The position numbers and the translations under genes were made by a program. From NCBI GenBank assembly GCA_038244535.1, contig JBBRTJ010000076.1, forward strand, positions 1-17,366: a stretch of DNA of 17,366 nucleotides, written 5' to 3'. Below, piece by piece: positions 7,464-14,090 of the stretch. The DNA is from JBBRTJ01 sp038244535. GTDB lineage: Bacteria > Actinomycetota > Acidimicrobiia > Acidimicrobiales > Ilumatobacteraceae. The notes under the pieces are model-generated. The model had not been told where the DNA came from. It ran no database searches and saw nothing but the letters and a program-made list of their open reading frames with translations. Numbering within the stretch: the stretch's first letter is position 1; every line of letters starts with the position of its first letter.

Positions 7464-8213
7464 GTGGACTTCCTTGAGTACATCCTCGCCGGGCTCGGCG
7501 TCGGGATCGTGTTCGGCATGTTCGGCGCCGGTGGCTCTGCCTTTGCCACGCCCGTGCTCGCGCTGATCGGGGTCCCCGCGCTGTTCGCCGTCGCATCCCC
7601 CCTCCCGGCGATGCTGCCCGCCGCGTTCGCCGGCGCTCGTCGCTACCTGCGGGCGGGCAACCTCGACCGCCGTGTCGCCCGTCTCGCCATCCTCGGCGGG
7701 GTGCCGGGCACCCTCCTCGGGGCGCTGGCCTCCCAGATCGTCGGCGGGAACCGGCTTCTGTTGCTCTCGGGATTGATGCTGCTCGGGATCGGAGCCCGTC
7801 TGCTCATGAACGACCGGCGCGGCGCCGCCGAGCGGGGCGCCGCCCGCCGCAACCGCACGGGCGTCGTCATGGGCTCTGCGTTCGGGGTCGGGCTCCTCAC
7901 CGGCCTCCTCGCCAACGGCGGAGGGTTCCTCCTCGTGCCGGTCTTCGTGCTCGTGCTGGGGCTCACCGCGATCGAGGCGGCCGGGACGTCGATGGTCGTG
8001 GTCGGGATCCTCACCATCCCGACGCTGATCACCCACTGGGCGCTGGGACACATCGACTGGTCGGTCGCCTCCGGGTTCGCGATCGGCCTGATCCCCGCGT
8101 CGATCGTCGGCGCCCACCTCGCGCAGCACGTACCGCCCGCCAAGTCCCGCAGGGCCTTCGGCACGATGCTCGTCGTGTTCTCGGCCTGGTTCCTCATCCG
8201 CCAGCTCGCGTAG
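7464..8213 (+). CDS. TauE/SafE family sulfite/organosulfur exporter
   Basis: The 249-residue protein is a compact multi-pass membrane protein of about eight helices in two halves, as in the TauE/SafE family. The first half opens DFLEYILAGLGVGIVFGMFG with the glycine-rich GAGGSAFATPVL. The second opens MGSAFGVGLLTGLLANGGG with FLLVPVFVLVLG, the matching repeat. The family moves sulfite, sulfoacetate, thiosulfate or related anions out across the cytoplasmic membrane. GTG at 7464 was chosen because it puts the hydrophobic start in register and lies 8 nt after a TATACT box, suggesting leaderless translation. GTG 7458 and GTG 7428 are alternatives, though the latter precedes the -10. The overlapping CsoR/CstR-like operator suggests control by copper or reactive sulfur. 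No cstR, rhodanese, persulfide dioxygenase or sqr gene is nearby. Confidence 0.88.
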   Translation: MDFLEYILAGLGVGIVFGMFGAGGSAFATPVLALIGVPALFAVASPLPAMLPAAFAGARRYLRAGNLDRRVARLAILGGVPGTLLGALASQIVGGNRLLLLSGLMLLGIGARLLMNDRRGAAERGAARRNRTGVVMGSAFGVGLLTGLLANGGGFLLVPVFVLVLGLTAIEAAGTSMVVVGILTIPTLITHWALGHIDWSVASGFAIGLIPASIVGAHLAQHVPPAKSRRAFGTMLVVFSAWFLIRQLA

Positions 8214-8291
8214 CCGGGCGAGCCGGCCGCACGCGAGGACGACGAGGCCGTTGGAGACAGCCACGTGGTCAACGGCCGACGTGACGGGGCA

Positions 8292-8323
8292 AAGGGCTGC
8301 GCATCCGATGATGCGCAGCCCTT
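8292..8323. terminator. perfect 14-bp hairpin between convergent genes
   Basis: AAGGGCTGCGCATC (8292-8305) and GATGCGCAGCCCTT (8310-8323) are exact reverse complements around a CGAT loop. It lies between the ends of the TauE gene (plus) and the small secreted protein gene (minus), so it should terminate both. Confidence 0.85.
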
Positions 8324-8357
8324 GCCTGGTGGCCGAGCAGTTGCGGTTGGGCAGCGG

Positions 8358-8759
8358 TCAGATGGTGGCGGAGATCGTGCACGTCTCGCCCGTGGCCGGG
8401 TTCGTTGCGTTGGCGACGATCGTGTTGGTCCCGGGCTGAGCGACGATCAGGCGGGTGATGCTGAAGGACCCGTCGGCGATCGTGAGCTTCGAGGTCTTGA
8501 CGAAGCCTGTGCCGTTGTCGGTCTCGGTGATCTTCCACTTCACGCCGGGGGTGTGCTTGACCATGTCGACGCCGAAGTCGACGCTGAGCTTCGTGCGGCT
8601 CTCACGCTGGAGCTGGAGGTTGCTGCGGCTCGTCCCGCTGCAGTGGCCGTTCACGACGACCGTCTTGGGGGCGACGGCCTGAGCAGGGACAGCGATGCCG
8701 ATCGCGCCAACGGCGAGGGCGGCGGGCAGAGCGGCGAGTGCGAGATGACGGACGTTCAT
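8358..8759 (-). CDS. small secreted protein, probably the third gene of the two-component cassette
   Basis: The 133-residue precursor starts MNVRHLALAALPAALAVGAI and has a clear Sec signal peptide with a likely cut after VPAQA (about residue 28). The mature domain of about 105 residues is beta-rich, reading VVVNGHCSGTSRSNLQLQRE, then VKWKITETDNGTGF, and ending GETCTISATI. Its two cysteines sit near the two ends and may pair. Similar short secreted proteins with a C-S-G/S-x-S opening occur in actinobacteria; their function is unknown to me. AAGGAG upstream of the ATG fixes the start. It lies 121 bases after the response regulator stop on the same strand, with an inverted repeat in the gap, so it may be a target or output of that regulator. 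Confidence 0.8.
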   Translation of the reverse strand: MNVRHLALAALPAALAVGAIGIAVPAQAVAPKTVVVNGHCSGTSRSNLQLQRESRTKLSVDFGVDMVKHTPGVKWKITETDNGTGFVKTSKLTIADGSFSITRLIVAQPGTNTIVANATNPATGETCTISATI

Positions 8760-8829
8760 GATCGGCTCCTTGAGTGGATGGGCTTGTCCATCACTCTGAG
8801 GGGCGCCGGTGAGCGAATCATGACGGCCT

Positions 8830-8847
8830 GATGAGACTTCTCTCATC
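8830..8847 (-). promoter_or_regulatory. inverted repeat upstream of the small secreted protein gene
   Basis: GATGAGA (8830-8836) and TCTCATC (8841-8847) form an exact 7-bp inverted repeat with a CTTC spacer, 71 bases before the start of the secreted protein gene. It could be a binding site for the adjacent OmpR-type regulator or a short terminator hairpin after the regulator gene. A weak -10-like CATGAT follows on the minus strand. Both readings are inference. Confidence 0.4.
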
Positions 8848-8880
8848 CGTCGCAGGGCTCGGACCCCATCAGGAGGATGG

Positions 8881-9564
8881 TCATGAGCGAGGCGGCACCA
8901 GCCGGTAACCGGCTCCGCGCACCGTCTGGACGAGTTGCGGGAGGTGGGGGAAGTTGAGCTTGCGGCGCAGGTAGCCCACGTACACATCGACCACGTTGCT
9001 GCCCGGGTCGAATCCGTAGTCCCACACGCGGTTCAGGATCTGGATCCGGGAGAGCACCTGTTGAGGGTTGCGCATGAAGAGCTCGAGCAGCTTCCACTCC
9101 CTCGGGCTCAGCTCGATGGTCCGCCCGTCGCGAATCGCCACCTTCGTGACCAGGTCGAACGTGAGGTCATCGACCGTGAGCGTCGTCGAGGACTCCTGAT
9201 CACGGCTCCGCAGCGTCGCTCGGATCCGGGCGAGCAGCTCGTCGAACGAGAACGGCTTGGTGATGTAGTCGTTCGCCCCGGCATCGAGCCCGCGCACCTT
9301 CTCGCTGACCTCGTGACGAGCGGTGATGACGATGATCGGAAGGTCGGGCCTCAGCTTGCGGATCGATGCCAGCACCACGATGCCGTCGGCATCGGGCAGG
9401 CCGAGGTCGAGCAGCACGAGCGCCAGGTCGTCGCCGAGCGCGTTGACCATCGCCATGGCTTTCGAGGCGTCGCCCGCCGAGCTGGTGGTGTATCCCTCGG
9501 CATCGAGGCCCTTCGCGAGGAACGAGGCGATGCGATCGTCGTCCTCGACGACCAGCAGGTGCAT
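8881..9564 (-). CDS. OmpR/PhoB-family response regulator
   Basis: The 227-residue protein opens HLLVVEDDDRIASFLAKGL, with the acidic pair at 8-9. The phospho-acceptor is Asp53 in LVLLDLGLPDADG, with switch Thr81 (IIVITAR) and Lys103 (ITKPFSFDEL), so the receiver is complete. The C-terminal winged helix begins near LTVDDLTFDL and includes ELSPREWKLLELFMRNPQQV, the recognition region NVVDVYVGYLRRKL and the wing VQTVRGAGYRLV. It should be a DNA-binding regulator switched on by the adjacent kinase. ATG at 9564 overlaps the kinase stop by one base; a GTG just before it would overlap by four. Either way translation is coupled. The kinase gene comes first, the reverse of the more common order. Target genes may include its own cassette. 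Confidence 0.95.
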   Translation of the reverse strand: MHLLVVEDDDRIASFLAKGLDAEGYTTSSAGDASKAMAMVNALGDDLALVLLDLGLPDADGIVVLASIRKLRPDLPIIVITARHEVSEKVRGLDAGANDYITKPFSFDELLARIRATLRSRDQESSTTLTVDDLTFDLVTKVAIRDGRTIELSPREWKLLELFMRNPQQVLSRIQILNRVWDYGFDPGSNVVDVYVGYLRRKLNFPHLPQLVQTVRGAGYRLVPPRS

Positions 9565-11030
9565 CACGACGCTCCGACGCCGGCGTCGATGCGACTCACT
9601 CGCTGCTGTGGCAGGACGATGGCGATCCGGCTGCCTCGGCCCGGCTCGCTGTCGAGCTCGACGCGTCCGCCGTGTGCGTCGGCCACGACCTTGACGATGG
9701 CCAACCCCAGCCCGGTCCCGCGGTAGCGGGCGCGAGTGGTGCCCCGCGTGAACCGGCCGAAGACGGCCTCCTGCTCATCGGTCGGGATCCCGACGCCGGT
9801 GTCGGTCACCTCGAGCAGGAGCTCGGCGCCTTCGAGGCGAGCCGACAACGTCACGGTGTCGTCGGGGGTCGTGGCCTTGACTGCGTTGTCGAGAAGGTTG
9901 AGCAGCGCCCCGCGCAGCTTGACCCGATCGACGGTGACCATCACCTCGGGACCGGCCTCGAGCAGCCAGTGGCGAGGAGCGAGGTAGCCGGCGGCTTCAT
10001 GCACCTCGTTCATCAGCGCCCGCAACGACACCGGTGCCTCGTCGAGGAAGTCGGGTTCGAGCGATTGGCCGAGCAGCACGAGCCGGTCGACCATCAACGC
10101 CAGTTGCTCGACCTCGTCGATCACGATGGCCGCCGTCTCGGTGACTTCCTGTTGATCGGCTGGATGGCGCACGAGGACCTCCAGGTGACCCCGGATGACC
10201 GTCAAGGGCGTTCGCAGCTGGTGGGACACGTCGGCCAGCAGGCGGCTCTGACCCTCGAAGGCCGACTCGACTCGGTCGAGCATGCTGTTCACCGTGGTGG
10301 CCAGGCGGCCCACCTCGTCGTCGGGGCCGTCGTAAGTGAGACGGCGGGTGAGGTCCTCCCGGGAGATGTCCTCAGCGGTCGTGGTGACGTCGCTGATCAT
10401 GCGCAGCACACGGCGCAGCAGCAGGTATCCGCCGATGGCGGCGGCGATCAGCGCGGCGATGCCTCCGGCGAGGAACAGGCCGAGCTGCGAGCGCATGTCT
10501 CGGTTCAAGTCCGTGAGGTCGGCCGCCGCCACCAAGGTGCCGACCACCACACCGGAGCGCTCGATGGGAGCGGCCAGCACGCGGTGGCTGGAGCCATCGA
10601 GGGCGAGCGTGCGGATCACGGTGGTGCTCGGTGGGTGAGCCATCCACTCCTGCACCTGCGCCGATGCCGCCACAGCGTCACCGCCAGGGCTCACGTGCAC
10701 CGTCGGCGGCGTGCCTGCGGGTGCGCTCCCCGCGGGCGAGATCCCGATGATGAGCGCGTGGCCCTTCGGACGGAGATGAGTGTCCAGGTAGTTCGCGGAG
10801 AAGTCCGGCAACGTGGTGCCCGGCGGACGGTTGTCGACGGCATTGGTGAACTCGGGCAGCTCCTCCTGCAGGTCGTTGTCCAGCTCCTGCTTGAGGCGAT
10901 GGTTGAAGATCACCTGCGACTGGATGCCGATGCCGGCCAGCACCAGTGTCAGCAGCACGACGTACCCGATCATCAGGCGCCAGGTGACCGACAGCCGACG
11001 CGATCGGTGCCGGCGCTTCGGCGCATCCAT
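9564..11030 (-). CDS. membrane sensor histidine kinase with HAMP domain
   Basis: The 488-residue protein has a basic cytoplasmic start, TM1 at about 18-37, and an extracytoplasmic sensor domain of about 145 residues. TM2 (about 184-206) leads into a HAMP domain ending near residue 255. The dimerisation/phospho-acceptor helix holds His270 (LLADVSHQLRTPLTVIRGHL). The ATPase domain shows the N box (Asn382 in LLNLLDNAVKA), the G1 box DTGVGIP (410-416), the F box VFGRF (423-427) and the G2 box GTGLGLAIVK (438-447). All catalytic boxes are present. It senses an unknown signal outside the membrane and phosphorylates the next gene's product. The ATG at 11030 was chosen for the natural basic TM approach; the frame runs on to 11258 without a good start, and the SD is poor. 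Confidence 0.93.
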   Translation of the reverse strand: MDAPKRRHRSRRLSVTWRLMIGYVVLLTLVLAGIGIQSQVIFNHRLKQELDNDLQEELPEFTNAVDNRPPGTTLPDFSANYLDTHLRPKGHALIIGISPAGSAPAGTPPTVHVSPGGDAVAASAQVQEWMAHPPSTTVIRTLALDGSSHRVLAAPIERSGVVVGTLVAAADLTDLNRDMRSQLGLFLAGGIAALIAAAIGGYLLLRRVLRMISDVTTTAEDISREDLTRRLTYDGPDDEVGRLATTVNSMLDRVESAFEGQSRLLADVSHQLRTPLTVIRGHLEVLVRHPADQQEVTETAAIVIDEVEQLALMVDRLVLLGQSLEPDFLDEAPVSLRALMNEVHEAAGYLAPRHWLLEAGPEVMVTVDRVKLRGALLNLLDNAVKATTPDDTVTLSARLEGAELLLEVTDTGVGIPTDEQEAVFGRFTRGTTRARYRGTGLGLAIVKVVADAHGGRVELDSEPGRGSRIAIVLPQQRVSRIDAGVGAS

Positions 11031-11277
11031 GGTCGTCACTGGCGCGGCACGCTGCTGACCATGCTCGTGCTGTTCGTGATCAAGACGATTGCCGCTGAGT
11101 CGCCAGGGGCGGGGAACGATGCCGCGATCACAAGGCGCATGATTGACGTCCTCTCTCACGCCACCGCCCACAGCGAACGCGAGCGCGACGGTTGCCTGAT
11201 GACAGTCAAGTGGGCGGCGATCAAGGAGATGGGCCCGAAGCGGCAAACGTTCAGCCAAGTCCTAGCGTCGCCACCAC

Positions 11278-12603
11278 ATGGCAAGCAGCACCCCCCCACC
11301 ACCGTTCGACGCGGACCCCGTCGGTCGGGCCCGGCCCGGGCCCCGGCCTCGCCGCGCCCGTTGGCCCTACGTGTTCGTCGTGCTTGCCATCATCGGTTCA
11401 GCTGCTGGCGTGGGTGCCGCCTGGATGCTCCACTCATCGAGCAGCAACCAGGCGACCACCGCGACCACGGCACCTCGTTCGGCGGCGACGCCGGCGCCCA
11501 CGACCGCGCCCAACGGGAAGGCTGCGCCTTCGACGGTTGCCCCGTCCCGGCGGCCCGGAGCCCAGCCCACCGGGGTGTTCGTCACCAACGACTTCGGCCA
11601 ACCCCTGTCATCTGATGTCCTGGCCGGCGACAAGGTCGCCGGGGCGCTCGTGAGGCTCACCTGGAAGCAGCTCGAGCTCGGCGACGACCAGTGGAGCTGG
11701 GGGCCGCTCGACCAGGCCATGAGCGTGGCCGGCGCGGCGCACAAGCCGATCATCCTCGCCGTCGCCGGTGGCGGCCGGACGCCGTCCTACGTCTACGGGC
11801 GGGGGGTGGCGAAGCTCGACTTCACGATCGTGGCCCACCAGGGCAACGCCAAGGGGTGCACTGACGTGTCGATGCCCCCGCCGTGGGATCCGACCTATCT
11901 CTCACTGGTCGACCGCCTCGCTCATCGAGTCGCCGCCCACCTGGCCGACGCCGGCCAGCTTGCCCAAGTCGAGCAAGTGAAGATCTCGGGCATCAGCCAG
12001 GTGACCGAGGAGATGCGCCTGCCCGTCGAGTCGAGCGCCGTCACCGCCCAGTCCGGGTGCAAAGCGTCCGACGCCCTCGTCACGTGGCAGCAGGCCGGCT
12101 ACCAGCCCGCCAAGGTGCTGGCCGGGTACCAGGCAATGGCCCGTTCGTGGGCCGCCGCGTTCCCGGCTGCCGCCCTCGACAGCGCCATCATCCCCAGGGG
12201 AGCGTTCCCCGATCTCGGGTCCAACGGGCCCCAGAAGGGTGCGGGCACCGTGCTGCTGTCGGACATGATGACGTGGGCTCATACGACCTACGGGTCACGC
12301 TTCGCGGTGTCGTACAACGCGATCAAGCCCTCGATGGGCGACGCGCTGGCGACCTACCGAGCACTGGGCATCCCCACCGGATACCAGATCGCCGAGAACG
12401 AGTTCGGCAACCCGTCGTGCCCGGGCGTCCAACCCGCCAACGGGGGTCGCCCCTCCGCTGGCTGCAACTCTGCGTCCTACCAGCAAGCGATCGACCTGGG
12501 CCGCAAGCTCGACCTGGTCTGGCTCGAGGTCTTCGAGAACACGGTCCGGGGCTACCCGGAGGCCACCGGCGCGGCGAACAGCGCCCTGACCGCCAAGAGC
12601 TGA
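11278..12603 (+). CDS. membrane-anchored glycoside-hydrolase-like TIM-barrel protein
   Basis: The 441-residue protein has a Pro/Arg-rich cytoplasmic N-terminus, one TM helix (about 30-50), then a Ser/Thr/Pro/Ala-rich extracellular linker (52-97). The catalytic-looking domain begins VFVTNDFGQPLSSD and continues LVRLTWKQLELGD-W-W-PLDQAM and KPIILAVAGGG, the strand and helix rhythm of (beta/alpha)8 glycosidases such as the GH42 and GH5-like clans. Candidate acid/base residues are Glu244/245 (ISQVTEEM) and a candidate nucleophile is Glu417 (VWLEVFEN). Four cysteines at 194, 261, 381 and 396 could form disulfides outside the cell. The substrate is unknown and assignment to a GH family is inference. 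No SD precedes the ATG; TAGCGT at 11263-11268 may be a -10 for a nearly leaderless mRNA. The 247-base gap to the divergent kinase gene holds both promoters. Confidence 0.7.
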   Translation: MASSTPPPPFDADPVGRARPGPRPRRARWPYVFVVLAIIGSAAGVGAAWMLHSSSSNQATTATTAPRSAATPAPTTAPNGKAAPSTVAPSRRPGAQPTGVFVTNDFGQPLSSDVLAGDKVAGALVRLTWKQLELGDDQWSWGPLDQAMSVAGAAHKPIILAVAGGGRTPSYVYGRGVAKLDFTIVAHQGNAKGCTDVSMPPPWDPTYLSLVDRLAHRVAAHLADAGQLAQVEQVKISGISQVTEEMRLPVESSAVTAQSGCKASDALVTWQQAGYQPAKVLAGYQAMARSWAAAFPAAALDSAIIPRGAFPDLGSNGPQKGAGTVLLSDMMTWAHTTYGSRFAVSYNAIKPSMGDALATYRALGIPTGYQIAENEFGNPSCPGVQPANGGRPSAGCNSASYQQAIDLGRKLDLVWLEVFENTVRGYPEATGAANSALTAKS

Positions 12604-12626
12604 CCTCCGGCGCCGCAGTTCAGCAG

Positions 12627-12647
12627 GAGCGGCTTCCCCGGCCGCTC
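12627..12647 (+). terminator. hairpin after the glycoside-hydrolase-like gene
   Basis: GAGCGGC (12627-12633) pairs exactly with GCCGCTC (12641-12647) around TTCCCCG. It starts 23 bases past the stop codon. Confidence 0.65.
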
Positions 12648-12716
12648 AGTGCATGTTGCCTACAGCCACGGTCCTGGGTCGGTTTGGAGCGTGTCAACGT
12701 CGGGTAGGAGTACGGC

Positions 12717-13037
12717 ATGGCCATCGCCCTCATCGTCGTCCTCCTCATCGTCGTCGTACTCGTCGCTGTCATCGTCGTGCTCATCAAGCGTCGGGCCAAC
12801 ACTCAGGATGCTGCGCTCCGGGCCGAGGCAGACGACCACCGAGCCGAGGCTGCCGCGGCTCACACGGCGGCGGCGAAGCAGGAAGCCCACGCCGTAGCGT
12901 TGGCGGACGCTGCCAAGCACAACCAGGAGCTGGCCGACGAAGAACGACAGGCGGCAACGGTGAAACGTGAAGTGGCCGGCGATCTCCTCGACCGCGCCGA
13001 CAGCATCGACCCCGACCTGCCGAGCACGTCGAAGTAG
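12717..13037 (+). CDS. small single-pass membrane protein with helical, coiled-coil-like tail
   Basis: The 106-residue protein begins with an almost pure Val/Ile/Leu TM helix (MAIALIVVLLIVVVLVAVIV, about 3-22) followed by KRRANTQ. That places the tail in the cytoplasm by the positive-inside rule. The tail is Ala/Glu/Asp/Lys-rich and helical (LRAEADDHRAEAAAAHTAAA, later NQELADEERQAATVKREVAG), likely a coiled coil, and ends with a short disordered stretch. GGAG before the ATG supports the start. The family is not recognised. It lies 42 bases before another small membrane protein gene, so they may be cotranscribed. Confidence 0.75.
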   Translation: MAIALIVVLLIVVVLVAVIVVLIKRRANTQDAALRAEADDHRAEAAAAHTAAAKQEAHAVALADAAKHNQELADEERQAATVKREVAGDLLDRADSIDPDLPSTSK

Positions 13038-13079
13038 CCCGGTCGGCGGCGTAGGTCGTAGCGCGGAGGGTTGTCCAGC

Positions 13080-13346
13080 ATGGTCGTCGTCATCGTTCTC
13101 CTGGCCGCTCCGATCCTCGCCGCTGCTCTCTTCTGGGGTTCATGGGGTTGGACGGCAGCCGCCCTCGCGGTGGCGGCGGTCGAGTTCGCGACCCTTCGCC
13201 GATCTGAGCGGTTCTCGGCGCGAGTGTGGCGCACCATCCCGATCGGACACCGCCACAGCCGCGAGCGCACCACGGAGACGGCGTACGTCGCGGCCGCCGT
13301 GGCTGGCCTCGTTCTTCTGGTGATCGCGGTCGCGCGACTGGTCTGA
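13080..13346 (+). CDS. small two-TM membrane protein
   Basis: The 88-residue protein has TM helices at about 1-32 (opening MVVVIVLLAAPILAAALFWG, a long hydrophobic run) and about 63-84 (VAAAVAGLVLLVIAVARLV at the end). Between them is a short basic loop (LRRSERFSARVWRTIPIGHR). GGAGG about 10 bases before the ATG supports this start over the TTG at 13071, which is too close to it. No family is recognised. It is convergent with the HTH regulator gene. Confidence 0.65.
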   Translation: MVVVIVLLAAPILAAALFWGSWGWTAAALAVAAVEFATLRRSERFSARVWRTIPIGHRHSRERTTETAYVAAAVAGLVLLVIAVARLV

Positions 13347-13354
13347 CGAGCCCC

Positions 13355-13379
13355 CGTTCGGCAACCAGCGCCGGGAACG
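13355..13379. terminator. imperfect hairpin in a 34-base convergent gap
   Basis: CGTTC-GGC (13355-13362) pairs with GCC-GG-GAACG (13370-13379) with a two-base bulge. It fills almost the whole space between the small membrane protein gene and the regulator gene, which is why a terminator role is plausible despite the imperfect stem. Confidence 0.35.
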
Positions 13380-13380
13380 C

Positions 13381-14082
13381 TCACCTCGACCGCCCTGGAG
13401 GGGACTCGACGAGCTTCAGGCGGCATCCTGCGCGATGCGGGTCCTTGACGGTGATGCCCAGCACCTCGGCCCCGCCGAGCGACTCGACGAGGCCCTCGGC
13501 CAAGCCGAGGTGCAACTGACAGACCGTGGCGGGATCGGCGGCGGCCACGCTCTCGAAGGGACACCGTTGGAGCACCAGGTCGACGAAGCGTCCCCGCCGC
13601 CGTTCCACCGGCTCGAACCCGAGACGGGCGGTCTCGTCCCTCAGAGCCGCGATGGCGTCGACGCCACCCGTCGCCGAATCGCCATCTCGGCCGCCGGCCC
13701 CGTAGCCCGCCGCCACCCGTCGACCGGCCGCTCGTCCCGCATCGCGCGGAGTCGACTTGGTGTGCACCACCTCGGCCAGCAGGCCGGCCAGCCGCTCGTA
13801 GGGGTCCACGCTGTCCCAACCGTGGTGCAGCGAGGCGGCCGGGCGGTACAGCAGCTTCGGTCGACCACGTCCGGACACCGGTGCTGTCTCCTCGACCCCC
13901 ACGTGGGCATCGCGCAAGACGGCCAGATGCTGGCGAACCGTGTTGTGGTTGCAGCCGAGATGAGTCGTGAGCTCGGCGACGTCGACCGGTCGATCGGCGA
14001 GCGTCAGGTAGCGCAGGATCGCCCGGTTGCGGGGATCGGCACCGACCGTCAGCTCCGACCAGTCGACATCGCCGTGGGTCAT
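13381..14082 (-). CDS. HTH transcriptional regulator with Cys-containing SufR-like C-terminal domain
   Basis: The 233-residue protein begins with a winged helix-turn-helix (about 15-80). The helices DVAELTTHLGCNHNTVRQHL (34-53) and the wing GRGRPKLLYR (71-80) are typical of ArsR-like/SufR-type regulators. The C-terminal half carries QRCPFESVA (Cys174), ATVCQLHLGLAEG (Cys188, His191) and HRAGCRLKL (Cys220). This pattern parallels the Fe-S cluster-binding end of SufR-like repressors, although SufR itself uses a somewhat different cysteine spacing. It therefore probably senses redox state, NO or iron through a cluster; that is inference. It starts 8 bases after the nirK stop and is certainly cotranscribed with it, making nirK autoregulation likely. 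The best operator candidate is the inverted repeat at 15563-15589. Confidence 0.82.
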   Translation of the reverse strand: MTHGDVDWSELTVGADPRNRAILRYLTLADRPVDVAELTTHLGCNHNTVRQHLAVLRDAHVGVEETAPVSGRGRPKLLYRPAASLHHGWDSVDPYERLAGLLAEVVHTKSTPRDAGRAAGRRVAAGYGAGGRDGDSATGGVDAIAALRDETARLGFEPVERRRGRFVDLVLQRCPFESVAAADPATVCQLHLGLAEGLVESLGGAEVLGITVKDPHRAGCRLKLVESPPGRSR

Positions 14083-14090
14083 GGCCGACC

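Noticed and set aside
9672..11615. Long plus-strand open frame (about 647 codons)
   Set aside because: It is antisense to the sensor kinase, whose catalytic boxes are unmistakable. The product is His/Arg/Gln/Glu-rich with no domain pattern.
12660..12920. Minus-strand Asp/Glu-rich open frame
   Set aside because: It is only the complement of GTC/ATC-rich codons for the Val/Ile TM helix of the plus-strand small membrane protein, which has a good SD.
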